Assembly (NCBI GenBank): GCA_964485635.1
Contig: CAZAJS010000046.1
Coordinates: forward strand, 1 to 9,237
Direction: 5' to 3'
DNA: 9,237 nt
Origin: CAZAJS01 sp964485635
GTDB lineage: Bacteria; Pseudomonadota; Gammaproteobacteria; Francisellales; Francisellaceae
A program made the translations under genes and the position numbers. Shown piece after piece: positions 1 through 7,501 of this stretch (position 1 is the stretch's first letter; the number at the start of each line of letters is the position of its first letter). The notes under the pieces were generated by a model. The model was not told the origin of the DNA. It saw nothing but the letters and a program-made list of their open reading frames with translations, and searched no databases.

Positions 1-1335
1 ATAAGGGTCTTTCTCAAAGTCAAATAAAGCTTTAAAAGGGGCAACAGACCCAAAGAATAGTGGGTTATGAATCCGATAAGTTTTTTCTGTTTGATCAGTA
101 TTATAAAATTTTTCGGCATAAATATTTTTTGCTGTTTCCCAAGCAAATACCAATGCGGCAATAATGACACCGGTAATGACAGCCACAGCTAAATCGGTCA
201 TAACAGTCACAATGGTTACCACAACAATGACAAAGGCATCATGACGTGGAATTTTGCGAATTAACTTGAAACTTGTCCATTCAAACGTTTCAATCACAAC
301 CATAAACATAACACCGACAAGTGCTGCTAATGGAATTAAAGCGATTAAACCCCAGAGTGCTATAATGAATATAAACAAGGCAACAGCCGCAACAATTCCG
401 CCTAAACGACCGCGTCCACCTGAATTAATATTAATCATACTTTGTCCAAGCATGGCACACCCACCCATGGTATTAAAAAAACCAGATACAACATTGGCTG
501 AACCTTGAGCAATACATTCTTTATTTGCTCGACCACGCGTATTGGTCATTTCATCAATTAATGATAAGGTCATTAAAGATTCAGATAGTCCAATTACGGT
601 TAAAATGGCCGCTGCTGGGACAATCACTTCAAGTGATTCCCAATTTAATGGCACTGTTAACCAAGCCAACCATTGTGATGCGGTATTTGTTCCACCACTT
701 GAGCCCATCATGTCAGCTACGGTTCTTGTATGAAATCCAAAAAAATGCACAACAACAGTAATTACAATAATAGCTGCTAGAGCCCCAGGTAAAGCTTTTG
801 TAACTTTAGGTAAATAGTGTGTAATAAACATGGCTACGGCAACAAATGCAACCATAATATACAGACTTGTTCCTGATAGCCAGTGAGCAGCCGGTCCAGT
901 GCCAATTTTAAATTGTTCAAGCTGAGATAGTAAAATAACAATAGCTAACCCGTTGACAAAGCCAATCATGACTGACTTGGGCAAAATTCGAATTAATTTC
1001 CCCAAGCGGAAAGCACCAACAAGAATTTGAAAAATACCTGTTAAAATAATGGTTGCAAATAAATAATTAACGCCATATTGAGCAACAATGCTGACATAGA
1101 CAATCGCCATAGACCCTGTTGCTCCAGAAATCATACCAGGGCGACCACCAAAAAGTGCTGTAATCAAGCAAACAATGGCTGCTGCATATAGACCAATATG
1201 GGGATCTACCTGAGCAACAAGTGAAAAGGCAATGGCTTCCGGAACTAATGCTAAGGCAACGGTTAACCCAGACAGTGTTTCAGTTTTTATATTGCCACCA
1301 AAGGGCATCAAAAAATTTTTTGATGTTTTAATCAT
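1..1335 (-). CDS. SulP-family inorganic anion transporter (3' end cut by window)
   Basis: This is an inner-membrane secondary transporter of the SulP/SLC26 family, which moves sulfate, bicarbonate or dicarboxylates. The substrate cannot be read from the sequence. The minus strand is open for 445 codons from ATG at 1335 to base 1, with no stop, so only the C-terminal end is missing. The first membrane segments lie at about residues 21-41 (with LVPEAIAF) and 48-62, followed by the family-typical GMISGATGS (67-75). The SulP signature NKECIAQGSANVVSGFF is at 271-287. Further hydrophobic segments are at about 312-350 and 367-400. From about 419 the sequence TYRIHNPLFFGSVAPF is the start of a cytoplasmic STAS domain, cut off by the window edge. 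The start is supported by AAAAGG (plus-strand 1344-1349) 8 bases upstream; a later ATG at codon 10 is less likely. It is divergent from pckA. Family is sure, substrate is not. Confidence 0.93.
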   Translation of the reverse strand, partial: MIKTSKNFLMPFGGNIKTETLSGLTVALALVPEAIAFSLVAQVDPHIGLYAAAIVCLITALFGGRPGMISGATGSMAIVYVSIVAQYGVNYLFATIILTGIFQILVGAFRLGKLIRILPKSVMIGFVNGLAIVILLSQLEQFKIGTGPAAHWLSGTSLYIMVAFVAVAMFITHYLPKVTKALPGALAAIIVITVVVHFFGFHTRTVADMMGSSGGTNTASQWLAWLTVPLNWESLEVIVPAAAILTVIGLSESLMTLSLIDEMTNTRGRANKECIAQGSANVVSGFFNTMGGCAMLGQSMININSGGRGRLGGIVAAVALFIFIIALWGLIALIPLAALVGVMFMVVIETFEWTSFKLIRKIPRHDAFVIVVVTIVTVMTDLAVAVITGVIIAALVFAWETAKNIYAEKFYNTDQTEKTYRIHNPLFFGSVAPFKALFDFEKDPY

Positions 1336-1343
1336 AAATAAAG

Positions 1344-1366
1344 CCTTTTGATTGATCAACTAAAGG
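1344..1366 (-). promoter_or_regulatory. Imperfect dyad over the transporter's ribosome binding site
   Basis: CCTTT (1344-1348) and AAAGG (1362-1366) flank the perfect 8-bp palindrome TTGATCAA (1352-1359). In the transporter mRNA the upstream arm CCUUU can pair with the AAAGG of the ribosome binding site across a 13-base loop. It could be an operator just downstream of the promoter, or a weak hairpin that masks the ribosome binding site. Five base pairs are few, so chance is possible. Confidence 0.3.
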
Positions 1367-1380
1367 GAAGTAAAGGCAAT

Positions 1381-1408
1381 ATTATAACCTGACTGTTTAA
1401 AATGACAA
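1381..1408 (-). promoter_or_regulatory. Sigma70-type promoter of the SulP transporter gene
   Basis: Read on the minus strand, a -35 box TTGTCA (plus 1408-1403, 5 of 6 consensus) is followed by a 16-bp spacer and a perfect -10 box TATAAT (plus 1386-1381). The predicted start is near 1374, giving a leader of about 39 bases before the ATG at 1335. The match is read directly from the sequence; activity is inferred. Confidence 0.7.
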
Positions 1409-1472
1409 TAGCCATAAGATGTTGAATCTGGATCAGCCCAGTTAGAATCGTAATCAAATCAAGGTGGTTTTT

Positions 1473-1523
1473 ATCGATAACTGAATCAAAAAATTGCTAT
1501 AACAAGTCTATTTTCATCGATAA
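1473..1523. promoter_or_regulatory. Paired ATCGATAA boxes upstream of pckA (candidate operator pair)
   Basis: ATCGATAA occurs at 1473-1480 and again at 1516-1523, in the same orientation and 43 bp apart, close to four helical turns. The first copy lies inside the perfect 10-bp palindrome TTATCGATAA (1471-1480). The boxes flank a possible extended -10 element. No regulator can be named; the pairing and spacing are what is seen, the function is inferred. Confidence 0.3.
1495..1503 (+). promoter_or_regulatory. Possible extended -10 promoter of pckA
   Basis: TGCTATAAC fits the extended -10 pattern TGnTATAAT with one mismatch. No good -35 box lies 16-18 bp upstream, which extended -10 promoters can tolerate. 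The start would be near 1510, leaving a leader of about 60 bases. GATAAT at 1530-1535 is a competing -10 box, also without a -35 partner, so the pckA promoter is not settled. Confidence 0.35.
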
Positions 1524-1570
1524 AGGCATGATAATTTGATTTTTATTACATTTTAAATAGGTATTTACAA

Positions 1571-3172
1571 ATGATTTCAGAAAAAATAAAACATTACAAT
1601 ATTGAGCCAAAACATATCACTTATAATCCATCATATGCATTATTATATGACCATGAGATCAGTGCAACAGGATTTGAAAGAGGGGTTGAAACTGAATCAG
1701 GAGCCGTTGCCGTTGATACCGGAGAGTTCACAGGGCGTTCACCGAAAGATAAGTATATCGTAAATACAGACCAGGCTATAGACCATGTGTGGTGGTCCTC
1801 ACAGGGGTCAGATAATCAACCGATTGATACTCAAACTTGGCAACATTTAAAAGGCTTAGCGACAAAACAGTTAAGCAATCAGCATGTTTATGTGATTGAT
1901 GGGTTTTGTGGTGCGAACCCTAAAACACGGTTAGCCGTTCGTCTTGTGACAGAAGTTGCATGGATGGCGCATTTTTTCAAAAATATGTTTATTCGACCAA
2001 CAGAGTCAGAATTAGCAACCTTTGATCCAGACTGGGTGATTTTAAATGCCTGCAAAACAGCTTGCCATGATTATCAACAATGGGGGTTGAACTCTGAAAC
2101 ATTTGTTGCCTTCAATCTTGATGAGAAGATGACCGTCATTGGCAACACGTGGTATGGTGGTGAGATCAAAAAAGGTATTTTCTCAATGATGAACTACTTT
2201 TTGCCCCTTGAAGGGATTGGTTCATTTCATTGTTCAGCGAATGTTGGACCCCATGCAGATGTGGCTATGTTTTTTGGATTATCCGGCACAGGGAAAACAA
2301 CGTTATCCACAGATCCGAATCGGGCATTAATTGGCGATGATGAGCATGGCTGGGATCAAGATGGTGTTTTTAATTTAGAAGGTGGCTGTTATGCTAAAAC
2401 CATTGCTTTATCCGCTGAAAATGAGCCGGATATTTATCAAGCAATTCGTCGGAATGCTTTATTAGAAAATGTGACTGTGAATCAGGCAGGCCAAATCGAT
2501 TTTGATGATGGTTCAAAAACACAAAATACACGGGTTTCTTATCCAATCCACCACATTGATAATATTGTCAAGCCGATCTCTAAAGCCGGCCATCCTGAAC
2601 GGATTATTTTCCTAACTTGTGATACTTATGGTGTGTTGCCACCTGTTGCGCAATTAAATGTTGAGCAAGCCCTATATCAATTTTTATCTGGTTATACTTC
2701 TAAAGTCGCTGGCACAGAGCGAGGCGTGACGCAGCCAGTTGCTGTTTTTTCAGCTTGCTTTGGTCAACCCTTTTTATTACTTCATCCAACGAAGTATGCT
2801 GAAATACTCGGGCAAAAAATGCGCCAACATCAAACACAAGCATATTTGATTAATACAGGTTGGAATGGTGGCGGCTATGGCGTTGGCCAGCGGATTAGCA
2901 TTAAAGAGACTCGAGCGATCATTAATGCCGTGCTAAGTGGGGCAGTTGAACAAGCCCCATGTGTGAAAGATCCGCTATTTAAATTTAACATTCCAACACA
3001 ACTGCCAGGGGTGAGCAATGAATTGTTACAACCGCGTGAACAATGGGACAATCCAGAGGATTATGATCGTATGTATCACCATTTAGCCGAACAGTTTGTG
3101 ACAAATTTCAAACGCTTTACTGATATGCCGTTAGGGCAAGAACTGCAACAGTATGGGCCATTGATTGACTAA
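1571..3172 (+). CDS. pckA: ATP-dependent phosphoenolpyruvate carboxykinase
   Basis: The enzyme converts oxaloacetate and ATP to PEP, CO2 and ADP in the cytoplasm, the first committed step of gluconeogenesis from TCA-cycle acids. At 533 residues it is full length (E. coli about 540). The substrate-binding GEFTGRSPKDK is at 51-61, with R56 equal to E. coli R65. WYGGEIKKG leads to the metal ligand K201, and H220 (HCSANVG) is the second ligand. The P-loop GLSGTGKTT is at 236-244 with K242 and T243, and LIGDDEHGW carries the acidic pair D256/D257. NTRVSYPIHHIDNIVKP and GTERGV complete the family pattern. This combination marks the ATP form, not the GTP form. The loop GWNGGGYGVGQRIS (430-443) is a few residues longer than the E. 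coli GWNGTGKRIS. The start is supported by AGGT at 1559-1562, 8 bases upstream. The gene is divergent from the transporter and about 190 bp ahead of alaS. Confidence 0.98.
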   Translation: MISEKIKHYNIEPKHITYNPSYALLYDHEISATGFERGVETESGAVAVDTGEFTGRSPKDKYIVNTDQAIDHVWWSSQGSDNQPIDTQTWQHLKGLATKQLSNQHVYVIDGFCGANPKTRLAVRLVTEVAWMAHFFKNMFIRPTESELATFDPDWVILNACKTACHDYQQWGLNSETFVAFNLDEKMTVIGNTWYGGEIKKGIFSMMNYFLPLEGIGSFHCSANVGPHADVAMFFGLSGTGKTTLSTDPNRALIGDDEHGWDQDGVFNLEGGCYAKTIALSAENEPDIYQAIRRNALLENVTVNQAGQIDFDDGSKTQNTRVSYPIHHIDNIVKPISKAGHPERIIFLTCDTYGVLPPVAQLNVEQALYQFLSGYTSKVAGTERGVTQPVAVFSACFGQPFLLLHPTKYAEILGQKMRQHQTQAYLINTGWNGGGYGVGQRISIKETRAIINAVLSGAVEQAPCVKDPLFKFNIPTQLPGVSNELLQPREQWDNPEDYDRMYHHLAEQFVTNFKRFTDMPLGQELQQYGPLID

Positions 3173-3311
3173 ATGTTTGGCAAGGTATTAACAAAGCAAG
3201 CATACTTCAGTAACGTTTTAATGGTAAACGGTTCATTGGCTTGGTCAGTTTTATAATCTTTAAATAACAGTGTTTTAAGAATATTTGCTTAGATAAAATC
3301 GTCTGATAACG

Positions 3312-3340
3312 TTGGGAATTTGCATTTTTCATAGTATACT
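3312..3340 (+). promoter_or_regulatory. Sigma70-type promoter of alaS and its operon
   Basis: The -35 box TTGGGA (3312-3317, 4 of 6) and the -10 box TATACT (3335-3340, 5 of 6) are separated by exactly 17 bp. Transcription would start near 3347, leaving a leader of only about 20 bases before the alaS start. It is the best promoter match in the pckA-alaS gap and should drive alaS, tolC, the peptidase gene and tgt together. Confidence 0.7.
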
Positions 3341-3353
3341 GGCAATAATATTG
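3333..3353. promoter_or_regulatory. Two palindromes over the alaS -10 box and start (candidate autorepression site)
   Basis: AGTATACT (3333-3340) is a perfect palindrome that contains the -10 box. CAATAATATTG (3343-3353) is a perfect odd palindrome centred on 3348, next to the predicted start at 3347. E. coli AlaRS is known to repress its own gene by binding a palindrome flanking the transcription start. The same layout is seen here; that AlaRS binds it is inferred. Confidence 0.4.
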
Positions 3354-3366
3354 AATCTGACGATGA

Positions 3367-6003
3367 ATGAAAATCATGACCTTTTGGACAACACATCAAA
3401 TTCGCCAAGCATTTACAACTTTTTTCCAAAACTACCATCATACCTTAGTACCAAGCAGTCCGCTTGTCCCGCATCAGGATGATACTTTATTATTTGTGAA
3501 TGCCGGAATGGTGCCATTTAAAAATGTATTTTTAGGCAATGAAAAACGTAATGATAACAAGGCAGTATCGGTGCAGAAATGTCTTAGAGCCGGTGGGAAA
3601 CATAATGATTTAGAAAATGTTGGTTACACGGCCCGACATCATACTTTTTTTGAAATGCTTGGTAACTTTAGTTTTGGGGATTATTTTAAACACCAGGCCA
3701 TTACTTATGCATGGGAGTTTTTAACACAGGTGTTGCAGTTGCCGCCTGAAAAGCTTTGGATCACGGTTTATCAACACGACGCTGAAGCTAAATCGATTTG
3801 GTTAAATGACATTGGTGTTGACCCACAGCGATTTTCTGAGATTGGCGCACATGATAATTTTTGGTCAATGGGTGATACTGGTCCGTGTGGGCCTTGTAGT
3901 GAAATTTTTTATGACCATGGTTCAGATATTGCCGGCGGGCCACCTGGGTCCCCGGAAGAAGACGGGGATCGGTTTGTTGAAATTTGGAACTTAGTCTTCA
4001 TGCAATATAACCGCTTGGCGGATGGGACACTTGAAAATTTACCGAATCCTTCAGTGGATACTGGAATGGGATTAGAACGCATTGCGGCGGTGATGCAATC
4101 AACTTATGATAATTTTAAAACAGATGTTTTCCAAACGTTGATTGAAGCCGTCTTAGCACAAGCGAATCAGTCAGACCATGAGCATGCTTCAGCAAAAGTT
4201 GTTGCTGATCATATTCGTGCAATTAGTTTTTTAATTGCCGATGGGGTTTTTCCTCAAAATGAAGGGCGAGGCTATGTCTTACGGCGCATTATTCGTCGTG
4301 CAGCACGTCATGGTTACAAACTTGGCATTCAAAAAGCATTTTTATCGAATATGGTGCCGACCTTAGTTGATTTGATGGGGCAAGCTTATCCACAACTGGT
4401 CCAACAACAGTCAATGATTCAACAGGTCATCGCAAAAGAAGAACAGCAATTCCGTCAAACGTTGACGCAAGGCATGGCCATGTTAGAAAAAGCGTTTGAA
4501 ACATTGAAAGATCAACAACAAGTCCCTGGCGAGTTAGCATTTAAATTATATGATACATATGGTTTCCCTATTGATTTAACAGCGGATATTGCCCGAGAGC
4601 GCGATTTAACAATTGACTATGATGGATTTGATTCGGCCATGGAAGCTCAACGTCAGCGAGCTAAAGCGGCTAGCCAGTTTAAAACCGATTATAATGCTCG
4701 GATCCAAACAGATTGTCAGACGCAATTTGTTGGTTATGAAACCTTAAGTACTGATGCAACTGTTGATCAGTTATTAATTCAAGGGGCAGATGTTACCCAT
4801 ATTGATGCGAATCAAGAAGCTATTGTTATTTTGAATCAAACGCCTTTTTATGCTGAAAGTGGTGGACAGGTGGCCGATCAAGGCGTGATCAAAACACCAC
4901 AAGGTGCTCTTTTTCAAGTAACTGATGTACAGCAACATGGTCAGGCCTTTTTGCATCATGGCTACTTAACTCAAGGTTCATTAACGCTTGGTGCGGCAGT
5001 TCAAGCAACAGTTGAGACACAATCACGTATTAATGCCATGTATCATCATACAGCAACACACTTGTTGCATGCAGCACTGCGTGAACGTTTTGGACAACAT
5101 ATTGAGCAAAAAGGATCACTGGTTCAGCCTGATCGTTTGCGCTTTGACTTTTCGCATTTAGAACCGTTAACTAAAGCCGATATTGCTTGGCTTGAGCAGC
5201 GGGTTAATGCTGTGATTCGTCAAAATATTGCCGTTGAAGTGATTGAAACAACTTATGAAAAAGCACGAGAAATGGGCGCGATGGCTTTATTTGGTGAAAA
5301 ATATGGTGATCATGTACGTGTTTTGAAAATTGGCGATTTTTCAATTGAGCTTTGTGGCGGGACGCATGTTGCACGGACTGGAGATATTGGCTTATTTAAA
5401 ATTACCGAATCAATGAGTATTGCCTCAGGCGTTCGTCGTGTTGAAGCCGTTACTGGCTGGCAAGCACAACAATGGATTAGTGACCTTCAAACCCATTGGC
5501 AACAAACAAAAGAAGTGACCAAAGCCAAGACGGATGATCAAGTCGTGCCTAAAATTGAAAAATTATATCAACAGATCAAGCAACAGCAACAAACGATTGA
5601 TCAATTAAAAGCGAAAATTGCCAGTGGTTCAACTAGTCAAGCGATTAATGAATATCAGCATGGGCAATGGCTGATTGTCACAGGTCTGCTACCGGATTTA
5701 GATGCAAAAATGTTACGTAAAAAACTAGACGATTATAAATCGAATCATCATAATGTCATTGTTATTTTTGCAACACATGATCAAAATAAAGTTCAAGTTG
5801 TAGCAGGCGTTGGTAAAGACTTAAAAGGGCAAGTACATGCTGGGACATTAGTGCAAAAAATCACAGAACCACTTAATGGAAAAGGTGGTGGGCGCTGGGA
5901 TATGGCACAAGGTGGCGGTATGTATGATGCAACAATATTAAAGAAGACTTTTGACCAGGTTAATCAGTTAGTGGTTAATGAATTGGAAAAAACGCAGGCA
6001 TAG
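3367..6003 (+). CDS. alaS: Alanine--tRNA ligase
   Basis: A class II synthetase that charges tRNA-Ala with alanine and clears mischarged serine and glycine. At 878 residues it is full length (E. coli 876). The catalytic core has HHTFFEMLGNFSFGDYF (91-107, motif 2 region) and VDTGMGLERIAAVMQ (from 230, motif 3). The editing domain carries the zinc-site pairs H561/H565 (HHTATHLLH) and C663/H667 (CGGTH). A glutamine-rich coiled segment lies at about 730-755. The C-Ala/DHHA1 domain ends in GKGGGRWDMAQGGG (838-851), where W844 stands in a place usually held by proline or alanine. The start is uncertain: ATG at 3367 and ATG at 3376 (MTFWTTH) are both in frame, and neither has a clear ribosome binding site. 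The gene leads the operon and has its own promoter. Confidence 0.97.
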   Translation: MKIMTFWTTHQIRQAFTTFFQNYHHTLVPSSPLVPHQDDTLLFVNAGMVPFKNVFLGNEKRNDNKAVSVQKCLRAGGKHNDLENVGYTARHHTFFEMLGNFSFGDYFKHQAITYAWEFLTQVLQLPPEKLWITVYQHDAEAKSIWLNDIGVDPQRFSEIGAHDNFWSMGDTGPCGPCSEIFYDHGSDIAGGPPGSPEEDGDRFVEIWNLVFMQYNRLADGTLENLPNPSVDTGMGLERIAAVMQSTYDNFKTDVFQTLIEAVLAQANQSDHEHASAKVVADHIRAISFLIADGVFPQNEGRGYVLRRIIRRAARHGYKLGIQKAFLSNMVPTLVDLMGQAYPQLVQQQSMIQQVIAKEEQQFRQTLTQGMAMLEKAFETLKDQQQVPGELAFKLYDTYGFPIDLTADIARERDLTIDYDGFDSAMEAQRQRAKAASQFKTDYNARIQTDCQTQFVGYETLSTDATVDQLLIQGADVTHIDANQEAIVILNQTPFYAESGGQVADQGVIKTPQGALFQVTDVQQHGQAFLHHGYLTQGSLTLGAAVQATVETQSRINAMYHHTATHLLHAALRERFGQHIEQKGSLVQPDRLRFDFSHLEPLTKADIAWLEQRVNAVIRQNIAVEVIETTYEKAREMGAMALFGEKYGDHVRVLKIGDFSIELCGGTHVARTGDIGLFKITESMSIASGVRRVEAVTGWQAQQWISDLQTHWQQTKEVTKAKTDDQVVPKIEKLYQQIKQQQQTIDQLKAKIASGSTSQAINEYQHGQWLIVTGLLPDLDAKMLRKKLDDYKSNHHNVIVIFATHDQNKVQVVAGVGKDLKGQVHAGTLVQKITEPLNGKGGGRWDMAQGGGMYDATILKKTFDQVNQLVVNELEKTQA

Positions 6004-6009
6004 TCTCGT

Positions 6010-6013
6010 AGGG
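6010..6013 (+). promoter_or_regulatory. Ribosome binding site of the tolC-type gene
   Basis: AGGG lies in the 15-bp gap after the alaS stop, 5 bases before the ATG at 6019. It supports that start, and the signal peptide reads correctly from it. Confidence 0.65.
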
Positions 6014-6018
6014 TTAAT

Positions 6019-7500
6019 ATGGAAAGGTATATAAAAAAAACGGTAAGCGTACTATCAATCCTGGGCATGGTACCTTGCTTAGCCACAGGGGCGATGCTAG
6101 ATAATTTACCGACATTTGATCAAACGCCCCACTTTGATGATGCACTATCGAAAGAGTTAAACAGTGATTCTGTAACGGATTGGTTAATACACTATCAAAA
6201 GCGTGCCGATCAAAATGGTTATATGGATTTAAATCAGGTTTATCAACAAGCCTTACAACAATCTGATTTATATCAATCACAACGTTTACAAATGAAACGT
6301 GATACACAATCTCATAAAATTAGCTTTGGCGCTTTTTTGCCACATGTTGATTTGCAAGCTAATATCACAGGACTGCGTGCGGAACAATTAGATCTCGGCG
6401 CCTCTGGCAATGTCACGACACGTTCAGCTGGATTAGATGTGTCTCAAACCTTATTTGATTATCATGACTACGCGGCCTACTGGTCAGATTTAGCATCAGA
6501 TCAAGCAAGCCACAGAAAATGGGAAGGTCAACAGCTGGATTTTATCTATAACGTTGCAAAGGCTTATTTTGGTGTTTTAAATGCTTATGATCAGGCTATG
6601 TTTGCTAAACAAAATACGCAAGCGGCGTCTAGTACATTACATGAAACGCAACTACGTGAGTCATCAGGGTTAGCAACGCAACCAGATGTGCAAATTGCTA
6701 AATCAGGTTACTATCAGGCACTTGCAAATTATCGTCAAGCATCGAATACAATTCAGCAAGCATTTTTTGATTTATACCGTTATACCGGTGAAATAGACCA
6801 AGCCTTTATGCCTTTAAAAGCTGATTTAGACTTTCAGCTACCTGCACAAAAGCGCAGTCAACAAGAATGGATTCAAGTGGCTTTACAAAATAATCCTATG
6901 ATTCAACAACGCCAGCGTGAAAAACAATCAGCTTACTATGACCGCCAAAATACTTTGGCGAACTTTATGCCGGCTTTTAACTTAAAAGCTGGATATGCTT
7001 ATCATGACAATACGGTTGATTCCATTATTGCTCCTTATGTGAACCAAGTTGAAGGGAGTTTTGGTAGTGGCTATGTGCGCTTAGAGGTTCAATGGAATAT
7101 TTTTCAAGGTGGGGCTCATTTTGCGCAGCAAAAACAATCAGCCAGTCAATATATGGCGTCTAATTATGATCTTATTCAACAAAAAAGACAGGTTCGTCAG
7201 GCTATTGTATCAGATTATACTTCGATCGAATCAACCATTGGGCAAATTGATGCTTTTCAGCAGGCTGTTAAATCCGCCGAAATTGCTTATAAACAAGCCT
7301 TATCTCGTTACAAAGTTGGGATGGTCGTTATTCGACAAGTATTAGATCAGCAAAAACGCTTATATGAAGCTGCCTCACAATTAGCAGATGCAAAGTATCA
7401 ATATATTTTATCGGTATTAAAATTAAAACAAGATGCCGGCGTATTAAGTCAACAAGACATTACCTATTTTAATCATTGGCTGAAACAGGAGGCTAGTTAA
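6019..7500 (+). CDS. tolC: TolC-family outer-membrane channel protein
   Basis: The product should form the trimeric outer-membrane and periplasmic tunnel used by tripartite drug efflux and type I secretion. A signal peptide is clear: MERYIKKT, hydrophobic core to about residue 22, likely cut after TGA (23-25). C20 does not sit in a lipobox. Two OEP repeats follow. The first has LNQVYQQAL (71-79), LPHVDLQANI, QTLFDYHDY (143-151), AKAYFGVLNAYDQA (180-193) and GLATQPDVQIAKSGYYQALA (217-236). The second has the beta-barrel strand WNIFQGG (359-365) and the helix with VGMVVIRQVLDQQKRLYEA (433-451). These align segment by segment with E. coli TolC. Compared with it, about 45 residues are added between the signal peptide and first repeat, and the long E. 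coli C-terminal tail is absent. No adaptor or pump gene is adjacent, so partners must be elsewhere. Confidence 0.92.
   Translation: MERYIKKTVSVLSILGMVPCLATGAMLDNLPTFDQTPHFDDALSKELNSDSVTDWLIHYQKRADQNGYMDLNQVYQQALQQSDLYQSQRLQMKRDTQSHKISFGAFLPHVDLQANITGLRAEQLDLGASGNVTTRSAGLDVSQTLFDYHDYAAYWSDLASDQASHRKWEGQQLDFIYNVAKAYFGVLNAYDQAMFAKQNTQAASSTLHETQLRESSGLATQPDVQIAKSGYYQALANYRQASNTIQQAFFDLYRYTGEIDQAFMPLKADLDFQLPAQKRSQQEWIQVALQNNPMIQQRQREKQSAYYDRQNTLANFMPAFNLKAGYAYHDNTVDSIIAPYVNQVEGSFGSGYVRLEVQWNIFQGGAHFAQQKQSASQYMASNYDLIQQKRQVRQAIVSDYTSIESTIGQIDAFQQAVKSAEIAYKQALSRYKVGMVVIRQVLDQQKRLYEAASQLADAKYQYILSVLKLKQDAGVLSQQDITYFNHWLKQEAS
7488..7493 (+). promoter_or_regulatory. Ribosome binding site of the M17 peptidase gene
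   Basis: A perfect AGGAGG sits inside the last codons of the tolC-type gene, 8 bases before the ATG at 7502. With only one base between stop and start, the two genes are probably translationally coupled. It favours 7502 over the second ATG at 7511. Confidence 0.85.
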
Positions 7501-7501
7501 A

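Noticed and set aside
254..761. Short plus-strand reading frames of 63-84 codons
   Set aside because: They lie opposite the SulP gene, whose minus-strand translation is clearly a conserved membrane protein; their products show no recognisable features.
1419..1450. CTGG...CCAG inverted repeat between the divergent genes
   Set aside because: Only four paired bases with no extension; expected by chance in this length.
3212..3233. Small inverted repeat AACGTTT / AAACGGTT after pckA as a terminator
   Set aside because: The stem has a bulge, is AT-rich, and no T run follows. No intrinsic terminator for pckA is visible; termination may be Rho-dependent or reading may continue into alaS.
3252..3257. 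Perfect TATAAT between pckA and alaS
   Set aside because: No -35 box at 15-19 bp upstream and no TG for an extended -10; the promoter at 3312-3340 is better and closer to alaS.
4774..4959. Minus-strand reading frame of 61 codons inside alaS
   Set aside because: It is antisense to conserved AlaRS sequence and looks like a chance open frame.
6014..6307. Minus-strand reading frame of 97 codons over the start of the tolC-type gene
   Set aside because: It is antisense to the signal peptide and first repeat of a well-supported gene and has no convincing ribosome binding site or family resemblance.
7109..7345. Plus-strand frame of 78 codons inside the tolC-type gene
   Set aside because: It is an alternative frame of the conserved second OEP repeat.
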